From Turritopsis dohrnii (taxonomy: Eukaryota; Cnidaria; Hydrozoa; Anthoathecata; Oceaniidae): DNA of 64,000 nucleotides. The stretch is from the NCBI GenBank assembly GCA_027922465.2, contig BQMF02000140.1, forward strand, positions 62,001 through 126,000. The letters run 5' to 3'. Position numbers and translations under genes: made by a program. Positions 38,301-48,052 of the stretch are shown piece after piece. A model generated the notes under the pieces. That model searched no databases. It was not told where the DNA came from and was given only the letters and a program-made list of their open reading frames with translations. The stretch's first letter is position 1. Each line of letters begins with the position of its first letter.

Positions 38301-40076
38301 TTAAATTAACTTTAACGTCTTTGCTCTGATCATCAATGTGCTCGGTTTTCTTGAAGGATGAAAGCTATATTCCGGATCTCGTAAAATCGATGTCCATTTA
38401 CCATGCCCATATCTCTTTATACCATACGACAAAAACGAATCTTCCGTAGCCGAAAATGCAACCTTGCTCTGTCGTTTAATAACTTTGTCTTTTAGTTCTG
38501 CTCCAGCGGATACGTTCTCGTTCAAAGCAATGCTATAACAGGAGTTCGTTCGCTCATTTCTTCGGTCCACTCTATTATTGTCGAATTCGTTAGAAGTTGA
38601 TACTTTAGAATGGTCGTTAAAGTAATGGCTAGTCGTATATACTTTGTCTACGGCTACGAGCTTTTCCATACACTGTTGACCCTGACGGGCTACCTCGGCT
38701 GATTGAAGTTTTTGATAATGTATTCTAGCTACGTGTGATGTATGCTTTTGATCACGTGATAAAGCCGCTTGCTCACGTTCGTTCAGTTTGCCCATGCTTT
38801 CCGTTTCGATAATCTGTCTGTATCGTGTCGGATTTATATACTTTCCAATAGCCTGGTAAACAATTCTTCCAAAAATATCACTTAACTGTTTCAGCTGAGT
38901 TCCGTTCTTTGTTACCAAAACGTAATCGCAAATAGGATTTAGTGTAGTCCGAATACAAGCTATGTACCCATTCAAAATATCAACAACTCTTTTGGAAATA
39001 ATGAGAGTATCAAATCCATATTTATAATTTGTTTTGAATCTTGTTTGATCGATAACACCGCCCTCACTTTCAACGCCACGTACCATTGCAACAGTCAAAT
39101 ACTGATATGTCATTGGTCGACTTGCTTTCACCATAAGAAACAGTACAGCTACAACAAACGAAGTGCTGAAAGACAAATCGTGCGCTGGAATGATTGCAGT
39201 CGAATCACTAGCGTTAATCAATATCTGTGAAAATTTGTTGGCATAAAAAGGAATAACATTTTGTAAATCTTCTAGACTAGCCCAACAATTGACAGTTTCA
39301 AGGTATTCCTTGCTCAGTACTGTACTCCATTCAATCCTCATTTGCTTTGCTAAGCACTTTTTTACCCTGTCTAAGTAAATTTCAGCTGCAATGAATACAG
39401 GTATATTCTCGCTTTTAATTGCATTACTCCTTCTGAAGTCAAGCGTGTGAGAAATGGCGTTCATGTAGCCAATAATTCCAGAATGACCAAGTTTCCAAGT
39501 GTCCTTCAAGTAATCCACAAAGTCCGAAAGCATTGTAATCGATCCAACGCAATAGTCTATAACACATCCTGGTACGTCCCAGAGAATAGATACGTCATCG
39601 CAACAGAATTTCGCATACTTTAATAGTTTGGCTGTTATTTGTTCCGCTTGACACAAACTTTTACCTCCTCCACCTGGACTTTGTAGCCATTTTGAAAACA
39701 TTTTTCCAACAGTACATGTTTTAACAAACATCGGCATTGAAGAAGTGCAGCCTCGTTTTCGTTTACTTTGAGTGGATACTCGTGTTGCAAATCCAGGAAA
39801 TATAGTGGTAACGTCAGGTTTCTCGTCAAAAAAGTAAAACCAACCATGCTTTGTATAAACGTGTTTTCTACAACCTCTTTGCGTTTTAAAGCCTTCGCTT
39901 TCGCATGATTTCACAGGACATATGTATACTCCATTGCTAGTAGTTTTTAAAGACAACCTTTTCGGTTTCCTTTCATTTCCAACAGCTTTTTGCCACATCT
40001 TCTTTGATAAAATGCGTCTTTTCAACATCTCTGTCACGTAGTGAATCAGAAGATCAAGACGATCCCTTTTATGCAA
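38301..40076 (-). CDS. Tyrosine recombinase with C2H2 finger and Myb/SANT domain, unit B (intact)
   Basis: 591 aa. C2H2 finger with Cys53, Cys58, His72 and His77; YR core ~230-460 with Arg in KASRPMTYQYL (~320), Lys in LVTKNG (~390), Arg in NPTRYRQ (~417), His in QKHTSHVAR (~445) and Tyr in IHYQK (~453); Myb/SANT-like C-terminus (FLSYGIKRYGHGKW, ~540-591). The box II His is replaced (Asn-Pro-Thr-Arg), a variation known in some eukaryotic YRs. The enzyme should cut and rejoin DNA through a 3'-phosphotyrosine, as in Crypton-type transposons. The SANT domain may recognise TAAC-containing iterons in the flanking arrays (inference). It is the only uninterrupted recombinase among the units here. 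Confidence 0.82.
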   Translation of the reverse strand: MHKRDRLDLLIHYVTEMLKRRILSKKMWQKAVGNERKPKRLSLKTTSNGVYICPVKSCESEGFKTQRGCRKHVYTKHGWFYFFDEKPDVTTIFPGFATRVSTQSKRKRGCTSSMPMFVKTCTVGKMFSKWLQSPGGGGKSLCQAEQITAKLLKYAKFCCDDVSILWDVPGCVIDYCVGSITMLSDFVDYLKDTWKLGHSGIIGYMNAISHTLDFRRSNAIKSENIPVFIAAEIYLDRVKKCLAKQMRIEWSTVLSKEYLETVNCWASLEDLQNVIPFYANKFSQILINASDSTAIIPAHDLSFSTSFVVAVLFLMVKASRPMTYQYLTVAMVRGVESEGGVIDQTRFKTNYKYGFDTLIISKRVVDILNGYIACIRTTLNPICDYVLVTKNGTQLKQLSDIFGRIVYQAIGKYINPTRYRQIIETESMGKLNEREQAALSRDQKHTSHVARIHYQKLQSAEVARQGQQCMEKLVAVDKVYTTSHYFNDHSKVSTSNEFDNNRVDRRNERTNSCYSIALNENVSAGAELKDKVIKRQSKVAFSATEDSFLSYGIKRYGHGKWTSILRDPEYSFHPSRKPSTLMIRAKTLKLI

Positions 40077-40620
40077 ATGTTTTAATTAGGAAACGTGTGA
40101 ATTTCGACCAATCAAAAAGCTGGTTTTTTATTGCAAACTTGCGGAAACTGACAGACCGAACTAAAGTGGTCAGTAGAAAGTCTTTAGGGTTTTCCACTTG
40201 TGTTCTGTATTATACACGACTGCATGATTTTTATAATGATTACACCAATAGGAACATTCTGTCTCATATATAACGGAACAAAGCCTTCCGTACAAATACA
40301 TTGCAAGTTAGCAGAATACAGAACAACATAGACCGTTTAGGATATTAAACATCGGTCTTGCAAAGACTTTTCTATTCTATAAAACATCGTGCATCTGAAA
40401 AAAACTTTAAAGGTCCCAAGAGTGCCTCAAGAATTGTTCCCTTTATAACAAAAGGAACTAACGAAATAGGAACACGTGCAAATGATAAAAATGTTTATGC
40501 TCCATTGCTTTGCAAATTTACTTATACAAAGGAACAAAATAACTTTATACGCTATATAACCGTATAAGAAAAAATGTGTTCCTCTCACTGTACATAAAAC
40601 ATCTAAAAGAAGGAACAAAA
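40077..40620. promoter_or_regulatory. Shared promoter region between recombinase and helicase, unit B
   Basis: Near-identical to 35018-35569, with CTATATAAC about 70 bases before the helicase ATG (40621). Confidence 0.5.
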
Positions 40621-41029
40621 ATGGATACTGCTAGTTTTAAAGGTAATCTTTCTTTGCGAGAAGAGCCTTTAAAAAGGGCGTTACGTAGTTTTATTGTGTC
40701 TCCATTCGCTTTAAAATACCGCGTTGTCGCTGTTCGAACACTTTGGAAGTGCGAAGATGCTTTTCATAGATTGTGGGGAAAGCGAGAACAACTACAGAAG
40801 ATTTTAAAATCGATACTGCAGGTTGTAGCGTTTTTTAATTGTGTTACCGCGCTGGAAAATCGGAATAGTGATGCAGCAAATCGATCTTCCGATCCTGGTT
40901 TTCTTTCTGGATCGTATTAAACAAAACGAGATGTGTGAAGACGTCAAGCCGAGCACCGAAACTCTACAGCGCTTCGCATCTGTGAATAATGTAACAGACA
41001 CTATTGTAATCAGTAGTGATGAAGAGTAA
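40621..41029 (+). pseudogene. SF3 helicase remnant of unit B: exon 1 and C-terminal tail only
   Basis: The start MDTASFKGNLSLREEPLKRA and the ALRSFIVSPFALKYRVVAVR stretch match exon 1 of unit D. The frame ends at 40920, while a tail in another frame ends TIVISSDEE at 41029, like the VVVISDDE end in unit D. The ATPase core has been deleted, so this unit could move only with a helicase supplied in trans. Confidence 0.75.
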
Positions 41030-41171
41030 ACAAAAACGTTTAGTGTTATGTTTCAATTTCATTGAAAAAAGCCCCACCTATTCGACAGTTATGTCTACAC
41101 GCCCTTACATTTGGAAAAATTCCCGTTGCTATAGACATCACTTGAAATATCAGCTGATTTCACTTACATGT

Positions 41172-42412
41172 TGCAGATAGTTACACGTTGTTACATGTTG
41201 TTACATGTTGTTACACCTTGTTACAAGTTCTGAGAGAGTAAAGTGACGTATTACGTCACTTTCTGTGACGTCATTGCAACATCGGATTGTCAGCTATTTC
41301 TAGTTACACGTTGTTACATGTTGTTACATGTTGTTAGACCTTGTTACAAGTTCTGAGAGAGAAAAGTGACGCATTACGTCACTTTCTGTGACGTCATTGC
41401 AACATCGGATTGTCAGCTGTTTCTAGTTACACGTTGTTACATGTTGTTACATGTTGTTACACCTTGTTACAAGTTCTGAGAGAGAAAAGTGACGCATTAC
41501 GTCACTTTCTGTGACGTCATTGCAACATCGGATTGTCAGCTGTTTCTAGTTACACGTTGTTACATGTTGTTACAAGTTGTTACACCTTGTTACAAGTTCT
41601 GAGAGAGAAAAGTGACGCATTACGTCACTTTCTGTGACGTCATTGCAACATCGGATTGTCAGCTGTTTCTAGTTACACGTTGTTAGACGTTGTTACATGT
41701 TGTTACACCTTGTTACAAGTTCTGAGAGAGTAAAGTGACACATTACGTCACCCTCTGTGACGTCATTGCAACACTGGATTGTCAGCTGATGCAAAGGTCA
41801 GCTGAGATCTTGCAAATGACGACATAGCTGGGAATGACGCAATTCTATGCTTTATTAGTCAAAAGCATGTAACAAGATGTAACTAAATGTAACAAGGTGT
41901 AACTACGTGTAACTAATATCAGCTGATTCTGGAGTCAAATGACGTCAGTAGAAGAAGTGACGTAGATTGAACTTTTCCATTCTGTAGAACTGTAACAAGA
42001 TGTAACTAAATGTAACAAGGTGTAACTGCCTGTAACTAATATCAGCTGATTCTGGAGTCAAATGACGTCAGTAGAAGAAGTGACGTAGATTGAACTTTTC
42101 CATTCTGTAGAACTGTAACAAGATGTAACTAAATGTAACAGGGTGTAACTGCCTGTAACTAATATCAGCTGATTCTGGAGTCAAATGACGTCAGTAGAAG
42201 AAGTGACGTAGATTGAACTTTTCCATTTTGTAGAACTGTAACAACATGTAACTAAATGCAACAAGGTGTAACTGCCTGTAACTAATATCAGCTGATTCTG
42301 GAGTCAAATGACGTCAGTAGAAGAAGTGACGTAGATTGAACTTTTCCTTTGTGTGGAACTGTAACAACATGTAACTAGATGTAACAAGGTGTAACTACAT
42401 GTAAGTAAAATC
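41172..42412. repeat. Two opposed iteron arrays between units B and C
   Basis: 41172-41795 holds five ~122-bp units, each with several GTTACA-type iterons, an AGTTCTGAGAGAG block and a pair of TGACGTCA-like sites. 41868-42412 holds about five ~122-bp units in the opposite orientation (TGTAAC iterons, ATCAGCTGATTCTGGAGTCA block). The two arrays are related in plan but differ in sequence between iterons, as expected for the right end of unit B facing the left end of unit C. Confidence 0.85.
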
Positions 42413-42530
42413 AAATGATTTGAGAGCCAATAGAGTCTTTCTCACAAAGGAAGAATGACAAGCTTGAGAGTAGAAGACAGTATTATTGGAGATGGAAGGT
42501 GGGGCAGTGGGGATTTTAATTAGTCCTTGT

Positions 42531-42839
42531 TTACGTACTATCTTTGTATTTGTTTCCAAATAATTTTCTACAACTGTTTTGCCTTGATCTAATGACAATC
42601 ATAAATGTTGTGTCTCTATGTAAAAACAGCTTAAGACAGTCTTGCTTTCTTAGCATTGACAGTTTCGCCATTATACCCGTACAATTTTCCAATTCGGTAA
42701 ATCTAAACGTGATGCCAGGCTTTAATTCGTGTGTCTTTATCATGTCTTTTAAAACATCCTTCTCGTGCTCGTTTAAGCTGTGTTTTGATGTTATTTGCAG
42801 GTCTTTGGTGTACGTACACCTCTTAAATTTGAAGAACAT
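42531..42839 (-). CDS. Small ~102-aa protein of unit C
   Basis: Start chosen at MFFKFKRC by comparison with units A and B; an in-frame ATG at 42869 adds ten residues. It keeps TGIMAKLSMLRKQ and the downstream Leu-rich stretch. Clear divergence from A and B, with the frame kept open, supports purifying selection. Function unknown. Confidence 0.65.
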   Translation of the reverse strand: MFFKFKRCTYTKDLQITSKHSLNEHEKDVLKDMIKTHELKPGITFRFTELENCTGIMAKLSMLRKQDCLKLFLHRDTTFMIVIRSRQNSCRKLFGNKYKDST

Positions 42840-42928
42840 GTTACCTCGAGCAGAAACGAAAAGGACCAAAAACCTCTTGCTTCAATTTCTTACATGGTTA
42901 ATAAATCAATAAATGCCAACAATGAAAA

Positions 42929-44501
42929 TCAAATCAACTTTATCGTCTTAGCTCTAATCATCAATGTACTCGGCTTCCGTGAAGAATGAAAGCTGTACTC
43001 TGGATCTCGCAATATTGCCGTCCATTTACCAATTCCGTGTTTTTTCATGCCGTACGATAGAAACGAATCTTCTTTAGACGAAAACGAAACCTTGCTCTGT
43101 CGTTTTGAAACGATTTCAATGCGTCCTTCTGTTGGTTTCTGCTTTCTCGTTGTAACATCACCACGAGAATGTACGGCCAAACTTTGAAATTCAATGCTTT
43201 GATCGTCAACTCTATTGTACGATTCGTTGATTGTCGATACTGTCAAATGTTCGTTCAAACCGTCGTTTGGTAACCCCAGCATTTTTTCCATACACTGTTG
43301 TCCTTGACGTGCAACTTCGGCTGATTGAAGCTTTTGATAGTGTATTCGAGCTACGTGCGACGTATGTTTTTGATCGCAAGATAGAGCCGCTTGTTCACTT
43401 TCGGTAAGTTTGGATAAACCTTCTGTTTCGATAATCTGCCTGTATCGGGTTGGATTAATGTGCTTTCCTATGGCCTGGCATACAATTCTGCCAAATACAT
43501 CAGTTAATTGTTTCAATTGCGTACCATTCTTTGTTACTAGCAAACAGTCGCAAACTGGATTTAATCGAGTCCTTATACAAGCTGTGTATCCATTTAGAAT
43601 GTCAACGACCCGTTTTGTTATTATGAGAGTGTCAAATCCGTACTTGTAATTTGTCTTAAATCTGGTCTGATCGATAATGCCACCTTCGCATCCCAGTTCA
43701 CGTACCATTGCCACTGTTAAGTACTGATAGGTCATAGGACGACTCGCCTTTACCATTAAGAAAAGCACGGCAACCACAAAGGAAGTACAAAACGATAAAT
43801 CGTGTGCAGGAATAATTGCTGTTCCGTGACTAAGAATGATCTGCGAAAACTTTTCGGCATGAAATGGAATGGCGTTTTGCATATCTTCTAGGGTCGCCCA
43901 ACATTTGATACTCGTAAGATATTCCATACTCAACACTGTATTCCATTCTATTCTCATTTTCTTTGCTAAGCATTTCTTTACCCTATCCAAGTAGGTCTCT
44001 GCGGCAATGAATACTTTCAGCATTAATGCCATTGCTTCTTCTGTAATCCAGCATGTGAGATATTGCATGCATGTAGCCCATAATTCCGGAACGGCCAACG
44101 TTCCATGTGTTCTGCAAGTAGTCAACGAAATCCGAGAGCAAAGTAACGCATCCAACGCAATAGTCTATCACACATTCCGGTACGTCCCAGGCGGTCGAGA
44201 CATCGTCACAACAATATTTCGCATACTTTAAGACTTTTGCTGTTAATTGTTTTGCTTGAGAATGACATTTGGCTCCTCCACCTGGGCTTTGCAGCCATCT
44301 GCTAAATAACCGTCCAACAGTACAGGTCTTTAGAAACATCGGCATCGAAGCAGTGCAACACCTCTTTTTCTTCCCTTCTGTTAACAAGCGAGTTGTTAAT
44401 TCAGGAAATATCGTATTAACATCTGGTTTTTCGTCGAAAAAGTAAAACCAACCCACAACCTTTTGCCACTTTTTCTTCGATAAAATTCGTCTCTGCGACA
44501 T
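42929..44501 (-). pseudogene. Tyrosine recombinase of unit C, frameshifted and lacking the zinc finger
   Basis: The C-terminal frame (to ~44010) has all YR boxes and the SANT domain. The N-terminal frame (43983-44501) is separate because about 8 bases are missing near 44010 relative to unit B, at the same place where the Polinton entered unit A. About 45 residues covering the C2H2 finger are also missing after KWQKVVG. It is more diverged from A and B than they are from each other. Confidence 0.8.
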
Positions 44502-45271
44502 GTCAGTCGATTACTGATATTTGTGACTAACACGATCCTCTTTTTATGTGATAATTCAGTGACACTACATTAAAATATACCAGCCAATCACATCTAAGAT
44601 TCCTAATGACAATCGTGCGGGCCGTAACGGACTGCCCTAGGCAGGTCTGCAAAACAAAGTTTTTACCTCTTCATTTAGGTTCTGTATTTTGAACAATCTC
44701 TTTTACTTTATAAAGAACTATTTAAAGGGAACATATGGGCCAATCTGTGAAGGAACAGAGTCGTCCGTTTCTTTAAACGAGATCTTAATAGTTAACAGAA
44801 CAAGAAAGACCTTTTACCATATAAATTGTCGGTATTCCAACGACCGTTTTGTCATTAAGGGAATTATTAACACATCAATAATGTAAAGAGTCTCAAGTGA
44901 GCCTCGTGAAATGTTCCTTTTAAATAAAAAGGAACTTTTACAAACAGGAACACGCACTTTTATTATTATTTTATACTTGAATGATTCTAAAAATTAGATA
45001 CACAAAGGAACAAAAAAAATGTATACGATATATAAAGACTCATTTATTTGATGGCAAATCTCAAGATTATTTAGTCGATGGTGATGAACTAAAACACGTT
45101 ATTGTGATGATAGGAAAGAAGGAATATGCATTGACATATGAAGGAAATAAACTGGGAAGACTTTAAAGATATTGGAAATATTTATAGATTGAAATATTTA
45201 AAACTTCTCACAGTCGTCTCATATCATGCTGTTGACATCAAGATGTATGTTAAAAGCCTTCAATAATGACA
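44502..45271. other. Promoter and degenerate 3' flank of unit C
   Basis: 44640-45040 aligns loosely with the promoter regions of units A and B (TACACAAAGGAACAAA and CGATATATAAAG). A 61-aa frame at 44981-45166 is open but unrecognised. No helicase remnant is visible before the TTAA transposon begins. Confidence 0.45.
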
Positions 45272-45275
45272 TTAA

Positions 45276-48048
45276 GGTGGAAACCCCCCAAAAATCCGTC
45301 AATTTTTCAAAATTTCAAAACCGGCTTTTTTGGGGGTAAAAATATTCGTAGATTCTGAAAATCAACATTAGAAACCCCACCCGGCATTGCAAGTGCCTCA
45401 ATTTCGGGTATTTCGATACCTATATCTTTAGTGAGATGCCTAGCAACGCCCTTAGCAACGTGTTTGTGTGTGTTTTGGACCCTGATTTACCTTAAAATTC
45501 CAATTAATATCAATCAAAGGTGGCTAAATATGTAATTTGCTTTATCATGTTCTGTAAAATATCCTAGTTTCTGTCACTAAACACATTCCAACCAGCAGTG
45601 AATCATAATATTTTCAACCATCCAGACGAAACATGGGAAAAACTTGTAGAGTAAAATTCAGCACAAGGACTTACAAGAAAAGAAAAAGAGAATTCTGCAG
45701 AAAGAAAGAAGTTGTAGATAGTGTAAATAGTGTAAATATAGAAGAAGAAGAAGATGTAAATAATGTAAATAGTGACATTACCACTCCACAAGAAGGTACA
45801 CAACAAAATGATTCTGCCAACATTATTTCAACACCTGCGAAGAAGACTGTGTCAGAACAGAAAGTTCAGGCAGTCATTTCGAACACACCTAAGACATCTG
45901 ACCCAATCTATGGGTATAGAATTGTTGATGTGAGAATACTGTGCAGTATTTTCAAATTATTGGCATGCCCTGAATGCAAACAAGTGACTTTATCGTTGCA
46001 TGAAAATATGCTGCAAAAAAGGGGCTCGCGTCATCCCTTATTGTCTCCTGCTCAAGTTGTGATTATGAAAACGATTTCTATACATCCTCGATGAGTAGTA
46101 GAACTTTTGATGTAAACAATAGGATGGTTTATACAATGAGAGCATGTGGGCAAGGACATGCCGGCATTGAAAAGTTTACATGTTTGATGGACATGCCTAA
46201 ACCAATGACACGGAATAATTATGACAAAATAGTTAAAAAGTTTGTCAAAGTGTCAGAGGAAGTGGCAAAAGAAACAATGGAGGATGCAGTGGAAGAAATA
46301 AAATTGAGTGCTGGAGTAAGTGATAGCTCTGTTGTTGTTGATACTGCTATTTCTCAAGATGGTTCATGGCAAAGAAGGGGACATTCTTCTTTGAACGGTT
46401 GTGTCACCGCTATTTCAATGCAAAATGGTAAAGTCATTGATGTCGAGCCTATGAGTCGGTATTGCAAGGGGTGCTCCTTGCATGAGAAACTTAGGTTGTC
46501 TGACCCTGCTGCTTATTCTCAGTGGAAAATCAACCATAAGTGCAATTACAACTACACTGGTTCTGCCAACGGCATGGAATGTGAAGGCGCGAAACGGATT
46601 TTTGAACGTTCAATAATGAAACACAATATTCGTTATACTGACTTGTATGGTGATGGAGATAGCAAGAGTCACCAGGCAGTAGTTGACACATACAGTGGTA
46701 TAAAAGTCAAAAAACTTCAATGTGTTGGCCATGTTCAAAAAAGAGTTGGGTCAAGATTGCTAGACCTAAAGAAAAAAGTGAAAGGCTTGGGAGGACGAGG
46801 AAAGCTGACCAAATCGATAATTGACCGTCTACAAAATTATTATGGTATAGCAATTAGGCAGAATGTTGGGAAATTAAAGGAAATGCAAGAGGCTACAAGA
46901 GCCACATTGTTCCACGTTGCATCAAGTGACAAAAATAATTACCATACTGCATATTGCCCGGAAGGTAAAGATAGTTGGTGTCTATATCAGAAAGATCAGG
47001 CAAACGGAACCAATGACTACAAGCCTGGTCCTGGGTTACCACTTTCAGTCATAAAACATGTCAAACCAATATTTGAGGAACTCAGCTCAGAGGCACTGCT
47101 AAAAGGTTGTTTACATGGAAAGACGCAGAACCAAAATGAGTCGTTTAACGGAACAATTTGGGAACGCCTCCCGAAAACCACATTCGTCACATTGCCGCAA
47201 CTTCGATTTGGCGTTTATGATGCTGTTTCCAACTTCAACATTGGACGTAAAGCTTCAGTGCTTACCTATGAGAAAATGGGAATGGTTCCTGGCCAGTATG
47301 TGCTAAATGGGTGTAAACGAACAATCAAAAAACGTTTATTCCATTCGCGTTACAAAAATAAAGATGACACTAAAAGAAGGCGGAAAATTATTCGGGGAAA
47401 GAAAAAAAAGAAAGACGACACTAATAAGGAGAAAGAGGGGACATTATATAAAGCTGGAGCATTTGATTAGTTTATTATTCATAGATTTTAACTGCATATT
47501 TGAGTCTTACAGTGCTATTTTTTTCTTTCTTTGAATTAAACGCGTGATTCTGGAAAACAAGATTTTTTGCACTGCCGGCCAAGATATCTCAAGAACCGTA
47601 AATGCTAATTGAATGAAATTTTCAGGGAGTGTTCTTATCAATGAAATCTATACAATGAGCGGAGCACATTTTTCATTGCATTTTCCAAATTTCTTTAATG
47701 GACCGGAGAAATAGCAAATTTTCCTCTTTTTTTTACTGTCAAATTTAGCGGTCCATTACCAAAAATTCAGAAAGAGAATGTAAAATGTGCTTCGCTCATT
47801 GTATAAATTCATCTTATAAGAGTATGTACAAAAACTCTCATCTCCTAATATTCAGTGGTTAACTCTGCATTTTGGCCGGCGTAAAGCAGTTTTTTGACAT
47901 TTCTGCCATTATTGTCGGTGACTGGGGCAGCCATTTTGAAAAAAAAATGTAAATTTTTCTTAGTTGTCATGTACTTAACAAAACTGCATAGAAATATTTT
48001 CCAAATATTATGTTAAACAGAAAATAGTTTCTACAGGGGGTTTCCACC
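45276..48048 (+). mobile_element. TTAA-flanked DNA transposon with Mutator/Kolobok-like transposase
   Basis: Ends GGTGGAAACCCCC and GGGGGTTTCCACC are flanked by TTAA (45272-45275 and 48049-48052), the duplication used by Kolobok and piggyBac elements. It is 2773 bp. Inside, inverted blocks around CAATGAGCGGAGCACATTTT and AAAATGTGCTTCGCTCATTG lie near the right end. Confidence 0.88.
45633..47470 (+). pseudogene. Mutator/Kolobok-like transposase with one frameshift
   Basis: Two frames, 45633-46094 and 46091-47470, belong together: the first ends in wrong-frame residues after HENMLQK, and the second frame is open back to that point. One A is missing in the A-run near 46012-46020. Conserved features are CxxC in LLACPECKQV, a second CxxC in SCSSCDYEN, the acidic VVVDTAISQDGSWQRRGHSS and TDLYGDGDSKSHQ (probable catalytic Asp residues), and a C-terminal CLHGKTQNQNESFNGTIWER (probable catalytic Glu). 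It resembles the Mutator-like transposase domain family common in cnidarians. The Lys-rich tail may be a nuclear signal. Confidence 0.8.
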
Positions 48049-48052
48049 TTAA

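Noticed and set aside
46012..46022. Programmed -1 frameshift in the TTAA transposase
   Set aside because: The site does not form a standard X XXY YYZ heptamer in the zero frame. A missing A is the simpler reading, though data could overturn this.
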